Assembly (NCBI GenBank): GCA_963850095.1
Contig: CAWKJX010000008.1
Coordinates: forward strand, 372,001-436,000
Direction of reading: 5' to 3'
Length of the DNA stretch: 64,000 nucleotides
Source of the DNA: Bog-473 sp963850095
GTDB taxonomy: Bacteria > Actinomycetota > Acidimicrobiia > Acidimicrobiales > RAAP-2
The position numbers and the translations under genes are program-made. This document shows, in pieces, positions 51,888 to 60,570 of the stretch. The notes under the pieces are model-generated. The model saw nothing but the letters and a program-made list of their open reading frames with translations. It had not been told where the DNA came from and ran no database searches. Every line of letters starts with the position of its first letter. Position 1 is the stretch's first letter.

Positions 51888-53084
51888 ATGCCCGACGGGT
51901 CGTCGCCGGACGAGCCGGCCCCCGGCCACCGACCCGAGGTCTCCCTGGCCGCCATCGCCCGGGAGTGGGGACGGATCGGCTGCACCGGTTTCGGCGGGCC
52001 GCCGACCCACATCGCCATGCTGCGCCGGCTGGCGGTCCAGCGCGAGGGATGGCTCGACGAGACGGAGTTCGAGGACGCCATTGCCGCGGTGAACCTGCTG
52101 CCCGGCCCGGCCTCCACCCAACTGGCCATCTTCTGCGCCTGGCGCCTGCGGGGCGTGGCCGGCGCCCTCATTGGGGGCGCGTGTTTCATCTGCCCCGGGC
52201 TCGCCCTCATCATCGCCCTCGCCGCCGTGTTCCTGGCCGGGCACCCGCCGACGTGGATCACCGGCGCCGCCCTGGGCGCCGGGGCGGCGGTGGCCGCCGT
52301 GGCCGTCAACGCGGCGATCGGGCTCGTGCCGGCCAGCTGGCGCCGGACGGACGGCGCGCCGGCGCGGCAGGTCCGCTGGGTCGTCTACGCCGTCGTGGGC
52401 GGCGCGGCCGCCGCGACCGTCGGGACATTCCTCGTGCTGGTGTTGCTCGGCTGCGGGTTGGCCGAGGCGCTGCTCTCGGGGCGGCCACGACCTGCGTCGG
52501 GGCTGCCCCATGTCGGGCTCCCCCTCTTCGGCGTGGCGGCGGTGGTCGGGGGCCTGGGCGCGCTGACGTGGGTGGCCCTCAAGGTGGGCGCGCTGTCGTT
52601 CGGCGGCGGGTTCGTGATCATTCCGCTGATGCAGGCCGACGCGGTCCACCACTACCACTGGATGACGAACGCGCAGTTCCTCAACGGCGTGGCGCTGGGA
52701 CAGATCACCCCGGGGCCGGTCGTGCAGACGGTGTCGGTCGTCGGCTACGCGGCCGACGGGCTCAGCGGCGCGCTGCTGGCGGCGCTGGTGGCGTTCCTGC
52801 CCTCGTTCGCGTTCGTCCTGGCCGGCGCCCGCCACTTCGCCGCGTTGCGCACCAACCGGTTGGCCCAGACCTTCTTGAGCGGGGCCGGCCCGGCGGCCAT
52901 CGGTGCCATCGCGGGGGCGTCGATACCGCTCGCGCTCGCCCTCGCTCACGTGTGGCAGGTCTTCGTCCTCGCCGGGGCCGCCGCGGCCATCATCGGTCTG
53001 CGCCGGAGCGTCGTGCTCACGCTCGTCTGCGCCGGTGCGGTCGGTGCCGTCGGTGCCGTGCTCGGGCTGCCCATCGGCGGCTGA
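51888..53084 (+). CDS. chrA: Chromate transporter, CHR family (two-domain)
   Basis: A membrane protein of 398 residues with two CHR halves in tandem. The first half has TGFGGPPTHIAMLRRLAVQ and AAVNLLPGPASTQLAIF; the second has VGALSFGGGFVIIPLMQADA and VALGQITPGPVVQTVSVVGY. Each half shows the family FGGP/FGGG and PGP motifs and several helices. Members export chromate, but many have unknown natural substrates (perhaps sulfate-like anions). It follows the luciferase-like gene by 47 bases. Confidence 0.93.
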   Translation: MPDGSSPDEPAPGHRPEVSLAAIAREWGRIGCTGFGGPPTHIAMLRRLAVQREGWLDETEFEDAIAAVNLLPGPASTQLAIFCAWRLRGVAGALIGGACFICPGLALIIALAAVFLAGHPPTWITGAALGAGAAVAAVAVNAAIGLVPASWRRTDGAPARQVRWVVYAVVGGAAAATVGTFLVLVLLGCGLAEALLSGRPRPASGLPHVGLPLFGVAAVVGGLGALTWVALKVGALSFGGGFVIIPLMQADAVHHYHWMTNAQFLNGVALGQITPGPVVQTVSVVGYAADGLSGALLAALVAFLPSFAFVLAGARHFAALRTNRLAQTFLSGAGPAAIGAIAGASIPLALALAHVWQVFVLAGAAAAIIGLRRSVVLTLVCAGAVGAVGAVLGLPIGG

Positions 53085-53085
53085 A

Positions 53086-53140
53086 CGCCGAACGCCGAAC
53101 GCCGGACGCCGGAGGCCGGAGCGCCGGAACGCCGGCGTGT
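53086..53140. repeat. Short imperfect GCCGAAC/GCCGGA tandem repeats
   Basis: Directly after the chrA stop, units such as AACGCCG, AACGCCG, GACGCCGG, AGGCCGG and AGCGCCGG follow each other for about 55 bases. They end before the stop of the convergent secreted-protein gene. Units can form weak GC hairpins (CGCCGG/CCGGCG) and might serve as a terminator. Too short and irregular for a CRISPR array. Confidence 0.6.
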
Positions 53141-53155
53141 GGACGAACGGCTTCC

Positions 53156-54097
53156 TCAGGAGTGCCGGGCCGTGCCGCACGAAGCGACGGCGAAGGAGCT
53201 GCCGCTGCTCGACGCGTTCGGCACCAGGTCGCTCGGGGGCGGCGCGGCAATGTGCACCGGGACGCCGAAGTCCGAGAAGGTCAGCGTGGCCGTCGTGACG
53301 CTGGGGCCCGTCGGGAAGGTGGCGAAGGTCGGCACCTTGCGCAGCACCGCGGCCGGGATCCCCCCGTCGTACTCCGAGCTGCGCACCTGCACGAGACGGC
53401 CCTGGCTGTCGACCCATACGGTGCTCGGTCGCTGGTCCACCTTCGGCGCCGGCGCCGTGGCGTGCGTCGACGAGGAGCACGCCGGCGGCGCGGCGGTGGT
53501 CACGAGGTACTTGGTCACCGCCACGCCGCCGACCGTGGACGGCCCCTCGTCGCGCACCCCGACGACCGGGTCGATCCCGACGAGGGCGTCCAGCGCCACG
53601 GCGGCATTGAGGGCCGTCGTCAGCCCCAGCTGGCCGTGCACGTTCCACGGGAGCGACAGCTTCAGCCACGACGGAACGGCCGGCGCGAGCGGCACCGACA
53701 AGCGCCGGTACACCGTCGACCCGATGCCGATCTCCTCCGTGGTGTTGCTCTCCGGCACGGCCTTCGTGGCCGCGCCCGGTCCGTTGCCCTCGAACCCGGT
53801 CTGGTGGTCGACCTCGGTCACCTCGACGTCGCCGCGCCCGAAGACGACCATGCCGCTCCCGCGCAACGTGCCGCGCAGGTCGGGGGCGGGGCTGGCGGTG
53901 ACGTGCGTGTAGGCGAAGTGCGCCGTGCCGGCCCCGGCCGTGGCGGCCAGCAGGTGCGCCACCCACTCGGCCGGCGTGTGGCCCGAGCTCTGCGCCGGCG
54001 GGCCCGGAGGAGGGGAGCCGGCGGCCCCGATGGCGGCCCCCGCCGCCACGCCGAGACCGAGGAGCCCGACCAGGACCAGGGGCACCAGGCGACGCAC
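53156..54097 (-). CDS. Secreted or anchored protein of unknown function
   Basis: A 313-residue protein. GTG at 54097 is followed by VRRLVPLVLVGLLGLGVAAG, a signal peptide or anchor without a lipobox Cys. The mature part is beta-rich, with VAHLLAATAGAGTAHFAYTH, repeated Val/Thr strands and GGVAVTKYLVTT, STVWVDSQGRLVQVR. This resembles LppX/LprG or LolA-like lipid-binding folds, which is only an impression. It ends convergent with chrA. Its start lies 63 bases downstream of the epimerase stop on the same strand. Confidence 0.7.
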   Translation of the reverse strand: MRRLVPLVLVGLLGLGVAAGAAIGAAGSPPPGPPAQSSGHTPAEWVAHLLAATAGAGTAHFAYTHVTASPAPDLRGTLRGSGMVVFGRGDVEVTEVDHQTGFEGNGPGAATKAVPESNTTEEIGIGSTVYRRLSVPLAPAVPSWLKLSLPWNVHGQLGLTTALNAAVALDALVGIDPVVGVRDEGPSTVGGVAVTKYLVTTAAPPACSSSTHATAPAPKVDQRPSTVWVDSQGRLVQVRSSEYDGGIPAAVLRKVPTFATFPTGPSVTTATLTFSDFGVPVHIAAPPPSDLVPNASSSGSSFAVASCGTARHS

Positions 54098-54159
54098 GGA
54101 GTCAATTGTGCACCGGTGGCGGCACGGTGTCCGGCGGGCGGGCGCGTCGAGGGCGGGCG

Positions 54160-55123
54160 CTAGGTGCTCGGCCCCGCACCCTCCCCCGCACCCGACAGCA
54201 CGGCGGGCAGGCCGTCGTGCCAGTCCGGGTGAGCCGGCGTCCAGCCCAGCTCGGTGCGGGCCCGCCGGTTGGACACCGCCGGCTGGTCGCACATCAGGTA
54301 GGCCAGGAACGTGCCCGCCCCGACGCGGGCCAGTGACTCGGGGATCCGGCGCGGCGGCTTGGCGCCCAACCGGGCCGCCACCAACGGCATCCACTCGGAT
54401 GCCGGCGCGGGCACGTCGTCGACCACGTTGAAGACGCCGGTCGGGCCGTCGAGCGCGGCGACGGTGGCCGACACCGCGTCGTCGATGTGCAGAAACCCGA
54501 AGAGGCCGCCGCCGGCGCCGGGGAGGGGCAGCAGGCGCCGAGCCAGCAGGGAGACGTAGAGGCCGCCCGGCGCGAAGTAGGTGCCGGGCCCGTAGAAGGT
54601 GCCGTAGCGCAGCACCACGCCCTCGAGCGCGGCATCACCCGCCGTGGCCGACTCGAGCGCCGCCACTGAATTCGTCAGCCGGCCGATTTGGCCGCCGGCA
54701 CCGGTCCACAACGGATCGGCCTCGGTGCGCACGCCGGGTCCGGGCGCGTAGGCGAACGAGATGCTCTGCGCCACGACGCGGCGCGCCCCCGCTGCGGCGG
54801 CGGCCCGCACGAGCGTGGCCGCCACCTCGCGCCGCATCCGGCTCGTCCGGTCGAAGCCACGCTTGACGGCGACCGGGTTGACCGACTGGGGCAGGTTGGT
54901 CAGCTGATTGACCACCACCTCGGGTGACGCGTCGCGCACGGCCCGCGTCGAGGGAGTCGACGTCGAAGGCGTCGCCGACCGCCGGCACGACGTGCGGCAG
55001 CCCGAGGGCGGCCACCTTCTCGGCCTGGCGGGAGAACACCGTGACCTCGTGCCCGGCGGTGGCCAGGGCGCTCACCAGGGGCCGGCCGATGGCGCCGGTG
55101 CCGCCGGCGACGAAAATGCGCAC
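54160..55123 (-). CDS. NAD-dependent epimerase/dehydratase family protein, one-base frameshift
   Basis: An extended SDR. First frame from 55123: MRIFVAGGTGAIGRPLVSAL (nucleotide loop GGTGAIG), HEVTVFSRQAEK and GDAFDVDSLD. One extra base near 54940-54946 shifts to VRDASPEVVVNQLTNLPQSV, then RVVAQSISFAYAP (Tyr position), RYGTFYGPGTY, FLHIDDAVSATVAAL and a C-terminus at 54160. The span is 964 bases, 3n+1. It is of the NDP-sugar epimerase-like atypical group; the substrate is unknown. Confidence 0.85.
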
Positions 55124-55210
55124 ACGCGCAGGCTACGGGGCCATCGGGCCGGGCACGGAATTGGGGCGGGCGTGTGCCGCGGAGGCCTGTCGCTCTGGGA
55201 GAATGTGGGG

Positions 55211-56095
55211 GTGAGCAACCACATGGGCACCGGCTACCCGGGTGCGCCTCCGGGTTGGTACCCGGACCCGGCCGGGGGTCCCGGGCAACGGTGGTGGGAC
55301 GGGTACGCCTGGACGGAGGCGACCGTGCTGCCGCAGCACCCGCCACCGCCGCCCTGGGCCAACGCGGCGCCGCCACTGGGCGCGCCGACCGAGGAGGCCC
55401 CGTGGGCGGTGGCGTCGGAACGGCTCAACACCTTCAACACGACCGGCCACGTCAACGACGAGATGTACCTCGTGCCGGCGGCGCGCATCGCCGTCGCCAT
55501 TCCGGCCGTGTACTGCATTGTGGCGTTGATCATGGTGCGCGTGAACGCGAGCCAGCTGCGCTCCGTCGGCCACCAGTTCCGCCAGGACTACCACTACTCA
55601 CAACTCGGCCAGACTCCGCCGCCGTATCACGGGGGCAGCGGCCTCAACCCGCTCATGCTGATCGCCGGCCTGCTGACAGTGGCCGCCATTGTGGTTGCAT
55701 GCGTGTGGCAGCACCGGGCGGCCGGGGCTGGGCGGGCCCTCGGCATCCCGTCGAGCTGCTCGCCGGCCTGGGGCGTGGGCTCCTGGTTCGTGCCGGTGGT
55801 GAACTTGTGGATCCCCTACACGGCCGTGCGCGACTGCCTGCCGGTGGGTCATCCCGCCCGGGCCCGGGTGCTGCAATGGTGGATCGCCGGCCTGCTGGCC
55901 GGCTGGCTGACCTTCGCCGCCTATCTGTGCGCCTTCTCCTCGAGCACCGCCGCGCTCGTCGTGTCGATTCCGGCCGCGCTGGCTGCGCTGGCCGTGGTGG
56001 CGCTCTCACCCGGCATCGTCAGCGCCATCGCGGCGTCGCACCGCGACGCCATGGCACAGGTGGCGGCGGGCACCGGTGCGCCCGTCCCAAGCTGA
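55211..56095 (+). CDS. DUF2510/DUF4328 membrane protein
   Basis: A 294-residue protein. The N-terminal GYPGAPPGWYPDPAGGPGQR and WWDGYAWT are a DUF2510 motif, followed by a Pro-rich linker. Four or more helices (AVAIPAVYCIVALIMV, PLMLIAGLLTVAAIVVACVW) then form a DUF4328-like domain with CSPAWGVGSWFVPVVNLW. GTG at 55211 is proposed as the start. The role is unknown; such proteins are frequent in Actinobacteria, often in several copies. Confidence 0.82.
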   Translation: MSNHMGTGYPGAPPGWYPDPAGGPGQRWWDGYAWTEATVLPQHPPPPPWANAAPPLGAPTEEAPWAVASERLNTFNTTGHVNDEMYLVPAARIAVAIPAVYCIVALIMVRVNASQLRSVGHQFRQDYHYSQLGQTPPPYHGGSGLNPLMLIAGLLTVAAIVVACVWQHRAAGAGRALGIPSSCSPAWGVGSWFVPVVNLWIPYTAVRDCLPVGHPARARVLQWWIAGLLAGWLTFAAYLCAFSSSTAALVVSIPAALAALAVVALSPGIVSAIAASHRDAMAQVAAGTGAPVPS

Positions 56096-56129
56096 GCCGT
56101 CGTGGCGCCCGGACTCAGCTGACACGGTC

Positions 56130-56239
56130 GTTCACGCATGTGGGCGAACCGGGCTGTGCCTGAACCTGAACTGAAGTAGCCATTCCGTAGCCAACAGTTC
56201 ACCTGGAGTTGGCGGGCCTGTAGCCAGTCGTTCACCTGG
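56130..56239 (+). promoter_or_regulatory. PHO-box-like repeats upstream of pstB
   Basis: GTTCACCTGG occurs at 56197-56206 and at 56230-56239, exactly 33 bases (three 11-base units) apart, and GTTCACG at 56130-56136. GTTCACC in 11-base direct repeats is the PhoP/PHO-box core of Streptomyces. The intervening units (GTTGGCGGGCC) are degenerate. The position directly before pstB supports phosphate-starvation control. No clear -10 was found. Confidence 0.6.
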
Positions 56240-56265
56240 CCTGGCTACGGTCCAGCTAGTGGCAG

Positions 56266-57120
56266 ATGGTGAATCGACTCGCAGCCGTAACGTTCCCGTT
56301 ACCACCTCCGAGCGGTCCGGAATCGACGAGGCGCTCCGGTCGCTCGACCCCGACGCGACGCGCCCCGAGACACGTCATGGAGGCGGTCAACCTGACGCTC
56401 GGCTTCTCCGGCCGCACCGTGCTGTCGGACATCGACGTCTCCATGCGGCGGGGGTCGATCACCGCGCTCATCGGGCCCACCGGCTCGGGCAAGTCCACCT
56501 TCCTGCGCACGCTCAACCGCATGAACGACCGGGTACCCGGCTTCTCCCGCCAGGGCGACGTCACCTACGACACGGTCAGCCTGTGGGCGTCCGTCGTCGA
56601 TCTGCTGACGCTGCGCCGCCGTGTCGGCATGCTGTTCCAGCGGCCCAACCCGTTCCCGATGTCGATCAAGGACAACGTGGTGGCCGGCGTCAAGGCACAC
56701 CGCATCGCCAAGGGCAAGCAGCTCGACGTGGTGTGCGAGCGCCGGCTGACCGAGGTCGGCCTGTGGGACATGGTGAAGGACCGCCTGAACGACTCGCCGT
56801 TCCGCCTCTCCGGCGGCCAGCAGCAGTTGCTGTGCCTGGCCCGTGCGCTGGCCGTCGGCCCCGAGGTGCTGCTGCTCGACGAGCCGACCTCGGCGCTGGA
56901 CCCGGTGACGACGGAATCGATCGAGGCGCTCATCAGGACGCTGACGCCGGCCCTCACGCTGATCGTGGTGACGCACAACCTGGGCCAGGCCATGCGCATT
57001 TCGGACAACACGATGTTCTTCTACCAGGGGGCGCTGGTCGAGCACGGTCCCACCGACGACCTGTTCAACCGGCCGCAGCACCCCGACACCGAACGGTATG
57101 TCACAGGGCGAATGGGCTAG
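56266..57120 (+). CDS. pstB: Phosphate ABC transporter ATP-binding protein
   Basis: The ATPase of the PstSCAB high-affinity phosphate importer. Walker A GPTGSGKSTFLRTLNRMNDR, Q loop FQRPNPFPMSIKDNV, signature LSGGQQQLLCLARAL, Walker B VLLLDEPTSALDP and H loop VTHNLGQAMR. The first 37 residues in this frame are not conserved; ATG at 56377 (MEAVNLTLGF) may be the true start. It is the first gene of the cluster, whereas pstB is usually last. Confidence 0.95.
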   Translation: MVNRLAAVTFPLPPPSGPESTRRSGRSTPTRRAPRHVMEAVNLTLGFSGRTVLSDIDVSMRRGSITALIGPTGSGKSTFLRTLNRMNDRVPGFSRQGDVTYDTVSLWASVVDLLTLRRRVGMLFQRPNPFPMSIKDNVVAGVKAHRIAKGKQLDVVCERRLTEVGLWDMVKDRLNDSPFRLSGGQQQLLCLARALAVGPEVLLLDEPTSALDPVTTESIEALIRTLTPALTLIVVTHNLGQAMRISDNTMFFYQGALVEHGPTDDLFNRPQHPDTERYVTGRMG

Positions 57121-57242
57121 GACACGGTCCTGCCGGGGAACGGACGCAACCGGGGGAAGTAGGCACGACGCGGAAGCGGCGGGCACGACATGCGGATCAC
57201 CAAGAGCAACACCAACCAACCACCATCACAAGGAGAGAACCT

Positions 57243-58372
57243 GTGACGAAACTGATGAGAACGACGCGACTGAAGCGGGGTGTGATCGCCTCGGTCGTGG
57301 CGGGACTCGCGCTGAGCTCGGTCGTCCTCAGCACGGCGGCCGCCTCGGCGAGCGTCAAGCTCCCCAGCAGCGGCGTCGAGACGCCTCCCGGCGGGACGCT
57401 GACGCGAGACCGGCAGCACCCTGCTCTACCCGCTCTTCAACCTGTGGGTCGGGCGGCTACACGCAGAAGTACTCCAGCGTGACCGTACAGACCGCGGGCA
57501 CCGGCTCGGGCACCGGGATCTCCGATGCCACGAACGGCACGGTCGACATCGGCGCGTCGGACGCCTACCTGCCGCCGAGCGATGTGACGGCCAGCCCGGA
57601 CCTGAAGAACATCCCGCTGGCCATTTCGGCGCAGATCGTGGCTTACAACGTCCCGGGCGTCCTGTCCCACCTGAAGCTGACGGGCAAGGTGCTCTCGGCC
57701 ATCTACCAGGGCACCATCACCTCGTGGAACGCCTCGCAGATCGCCAGCCTCAACCCGGGCGTGACGCTGCCGAACATCCCGATCGTGACCCTGCACCGCT
57801 CGGACAGCAGCGGTGACACGTTCCTCTTCACGACGTTCCTCTCCAAGACGGACCCGTCGGGTTGGGGCACGAAGATCGGCTACAACACCACGGTCCCGTG
57901 GCCGTCGGCCCCGGGCGCGCTCGGTGAGACCGGCAACTCGGGCATGGTGACGGGCTGCAAGGCCACGCCGGGCTGCATCGCCTACGTCGGCATCAGCTAC
58001 CTGACCCAGGCCCTGCAGGCCGGCCTCGGCTACGCCCAGCTGCAGAACGCCAAGGGCCAGTACGAGGTGCCGACCCAGGCGTCCATCGCGGCCGAGGCGG
58101 CGGCCTTCGTCAAGAAGACGCCCGCCAACGGGACCATCTCGCTGATCTACGGCCCGGCCAACGGCGGCTACCCGATCATCAACTACGAGTACGCCATTGT
58201 GTCGTCGCACCAGCAGAGCAGCTCCTCGGCCAAGGGCATCCGCTCCTTCCTCGAGTGGGCCATCAACCCGAAGGACGGCGCCAACACGTCGTACCTGGCC
58301 CAGGTCAACTTCCAGCCCCTGCCCTCCAAGGTGGAGGCGCAGTCGGTGAAGCAGATCCTCGGCATCTCCTAG
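57243..58372 (+). CDS. pstS: Phosphate ABC transporter substrate-binding protein, two one-base frameshifts
   Basis: The secreted phosphate-binding protein. GTG at 57243 is preceded by AAGGAG; a signal peptide follows (RGVIASVVAGLALSSVVLST). After GVETPPGGTLT one extra base (57402-57407) leads to GSTLLYPLFNLW, and a second (57446-57456) to GGYTQKYSSVTVQTAGTGSG. Phosphate-loop segments GSTLL, GTGSGTGISD, HRSDSSGDTFLFT and GNSGMV are present. The span is 3n+2, matching two insertions. It is homologous to PstS over its full length. Confidence 0.93.
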
Positions 58373-58374
58373 CG

Positions 58375-59472
58375 ATGGCGTCCGTCGACGGCGCGGCGGG
58401 GGGCCTCCCCGCCGCGCCGTCCGGGCAGCGACCGAAGGTGGACCCGGTGTACCGCCGGGTGGCGAACTGGTTCCTGGCCCACGAGGAGTTCGGCTGGCGC
58501 TGGAGCGCTCGGGTGGCCATCTATCTGCCGCTCGCCGCGCTCGTCTTCGCCCTCGCCGTCCTGGTCGACAAGGCGTGGCCGGCCATCCGGGTCAACGGCT
58601 GGTACTTCCTCTACGGCAAGAACTGGACCTACGGCCAGAGCTACGGCGCCACCGTCTACACGCACGGCGTGGCGCACGCCGCCGGCTCGCAGTTCGGCGC
58701 CTGGCCCATCATCGCCGGGACCATCCAATCCTCCCTCATCGCCGTGGTGGTGGCATTGCCCCTGTCGATCGGGGCCGCCTTCGCCCTGACCGAGCGGATG
58801 CCGGGGTGGATTTCGCGCCCGCTCGGCTTCGCCATCGAGATCCTGGCCGGCATCCCGAGCGTCGTCATCGGCCTCTGGGGCCTGCTCACCTTCGGGCCCT
58901 GGCTGGCCAAGCACATCTACCCGATCCTGGCGGGCATCGCCAACCACCTGCCCAACGTCCAGCCCTTCAGCTACTGGCGCAGCCCCGTGGGCACCGGGGA
59001 GGGCCTCCTCACCGCCGGCCTGGTGCTGGGCATGATGATCATTCCGATCATCGCCTCGACCACGCGCGACCTCTTCGCCGGCGTGCCCCCGCTGCCCAAG
59101 GAGGGCGGCGAGGCGCTGGGCATGACCAACTGGGAGGTGGCCAACCGGATCACGCTGCCCTGGGTGCGCTCGGGCATCATCGGCGCCACCGTGCTCGGCC
59201 TGGGGCGGGCGCTGGGCGAGACGATCGCCGTCGCCCTCGTGGGAGGCGCCTCGCTGCATTTGGCCCCGAACATCTACGCGCCGTTCGGCACCATTGCGAC
59301 GACGATCCTGACCCAGCTCGACGGGGCACTGACCGACGGCACGGGCTTCGCCATCGCCACCCTGGCCGAGCTCGCTCTGGTGCTGGCCGTAATTTCGGTC
59401 GCCGTCAACTTCCTGGCCAAGGTCATCGTGGCCCGCACGTCGCGCATCGGTGCTCCTGTGGGTGGCGCATGA
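58375..59472 (+). CDS. pstC: Phosphate ABC transporter permease PstC
   Basis: One of the two permeases of the Pst importer, 365 residues with six helices. SQFGAWPIIAGTIQSSLIAV, AGIPSVVIGLWGLLTFGPWL and the EAA-type loop EGGEALGMTNWEVANRITLP (contact to PstB) are typical. It starts two bases after the pstS stop, and its TGA overlaps the pstA ATG (ATGA). Confidence 0.96.
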   Translation: MASVDGAAGGLPAAPSGQRPKVDPVYRRVANWFLAHEEFGWRWSARVAIYLPLAALVFALAVLVDKAWPAIRVNGWYFLYGKNWTYGQSYGATVYTHGVAHAAGSQFGAWPIIAGTIQSSLIAVVVALPLSIGAAFALTERMPGWISRPLGFAIEILAGIPSVVIGLWGLLTFGPWLAKHIYPILAGIANHLPNVQPFSYWRSPVGTGEGLLTAGLVLGMMIIPIIASTTRDLFAGVPPLPKEGGEALGMTNWEVANRITLPWVRSGIIGATVLGLGRALGETIAVALVGGASLHLAPNIYAPFGTIATTILTQLDGALTDGTGFAIATLAELALVLAVISVAVNFLAKVIVARTSRIGAPVGGA

Positions 59473-60465
59473 CGACCACCCTCTCGAAAAGCGGCTCGTC
59501 GCCGCTGGCGGCCGGACCGGGGACCGGCCGGCGCCGCGCCTCGTCGGTCGGCTTCCGGGTCCTCACCTACGTCGCCCTGGTCCTCATCATCGCCCCGGCC
59601 GCCTGGCTCCTCATCGGCGTTCTGGCCAAGGCGTGGGCCCACTGGCGCTGGGACGTGCTGTGGACCACGCTCACCCCCGAGGGAGGCGGGCTGCGCGACC
59701 AAATCCTGGGCACCCTGATCATCATGGTCGGCGTCCTCATCATTGCCGGCACCATCGGCATGCTGGCCGGCATCTACCTCTCGGAAATAGCCCAGACGCG
59801 CAAGAGCGGAAAGCGCTCCGGCGGCTTCCTGCGCACGTGCTCGGACATCCTGTCGGGCTTCCCCTCCATCGTGCTCGGCTACGTGGGCTACACCGCCCTG
59901 GTGGTGGGCCTCCACTGGGGGTATTCGCTCCTGGCCGCCCTCATCATCGTGTCGATCATGGTGATCCCCTACATCGCCAAGACGACCGAGACGTCGTTGC
60001 GCCAGGTGCCGACGGGCTACCGCGAGGGGGCGGAGGCCCTCGGGATGACCATGGGCTACTCGCTGCGCAAGGTGGTGCTGAAGAGCGCGGCGCCCGGCAT
60101 CGTGACCGGGCTGCTGCTGGCCATGGCCATCGCCTGCGGCGAGACGGCGCCGCTCATCTACACAGCCGGGCTTCTCCAACTCGCTGCCGCACTCGCTCAC
60201 CCACGCCGAGTTCCCCTACCTCACCTACGTGGTCTTCGCGTTCTACGACTCGTCGATCACCAACTACCACTACCTGGCCTACGACGCCGCGCTCATTCTG
60301 GTGGTGATCGTGCTGCTGCTCCTGGTGGCCAGCCGGCTCGTCGTGGCCCGCACGCAGCGCCATGCCGAGGGCTCGCGGTCCCGCCAGCGCACGCCGCGGC
60401 GCCCCCGCCAGCCCGCTCCGGCCGACGAGGAGCTCGACGTCGTCGACGTGGCCGCCCGGACCTGA
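59469..60465 (+). CDS. pstA: Phosphate ABC transporter permease PstA, one-base frameshift
   Basis: The second Pst permease. Helices follow VLTYVALVLIIAPAAWLLIG; FPSIVLGYVGYTALVVGLHW and the EAA loop REGAEALGMTMGYSLRKVVL are clear. At GETAPLIYTAG an extra G (60166-60170) shifts the frame, and FSNSLPHSLTHAEFPYLTYV and the last helix continue in the other frame to TGA at 60465, with a basic Pro-rich tail. The span is 3n+1. Confidence 0.94.
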
Positions 60466-60570
60466 GGCGGCGCACGGGCCGCGTCAACACACAATGGCCT
60501 GCGCTGAGTTCCCGCGAGCACCTGTCGTCGTGGAACGTGGTTCCGACCTCTTTGGACCGGAGCAAGGTCT

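Noticed and set aside
53086..53140. CRISPR-like repeats after chrA
   Set aside because: Units are 7-8 bases, imperfect and lack spacers; no cas genes are present.
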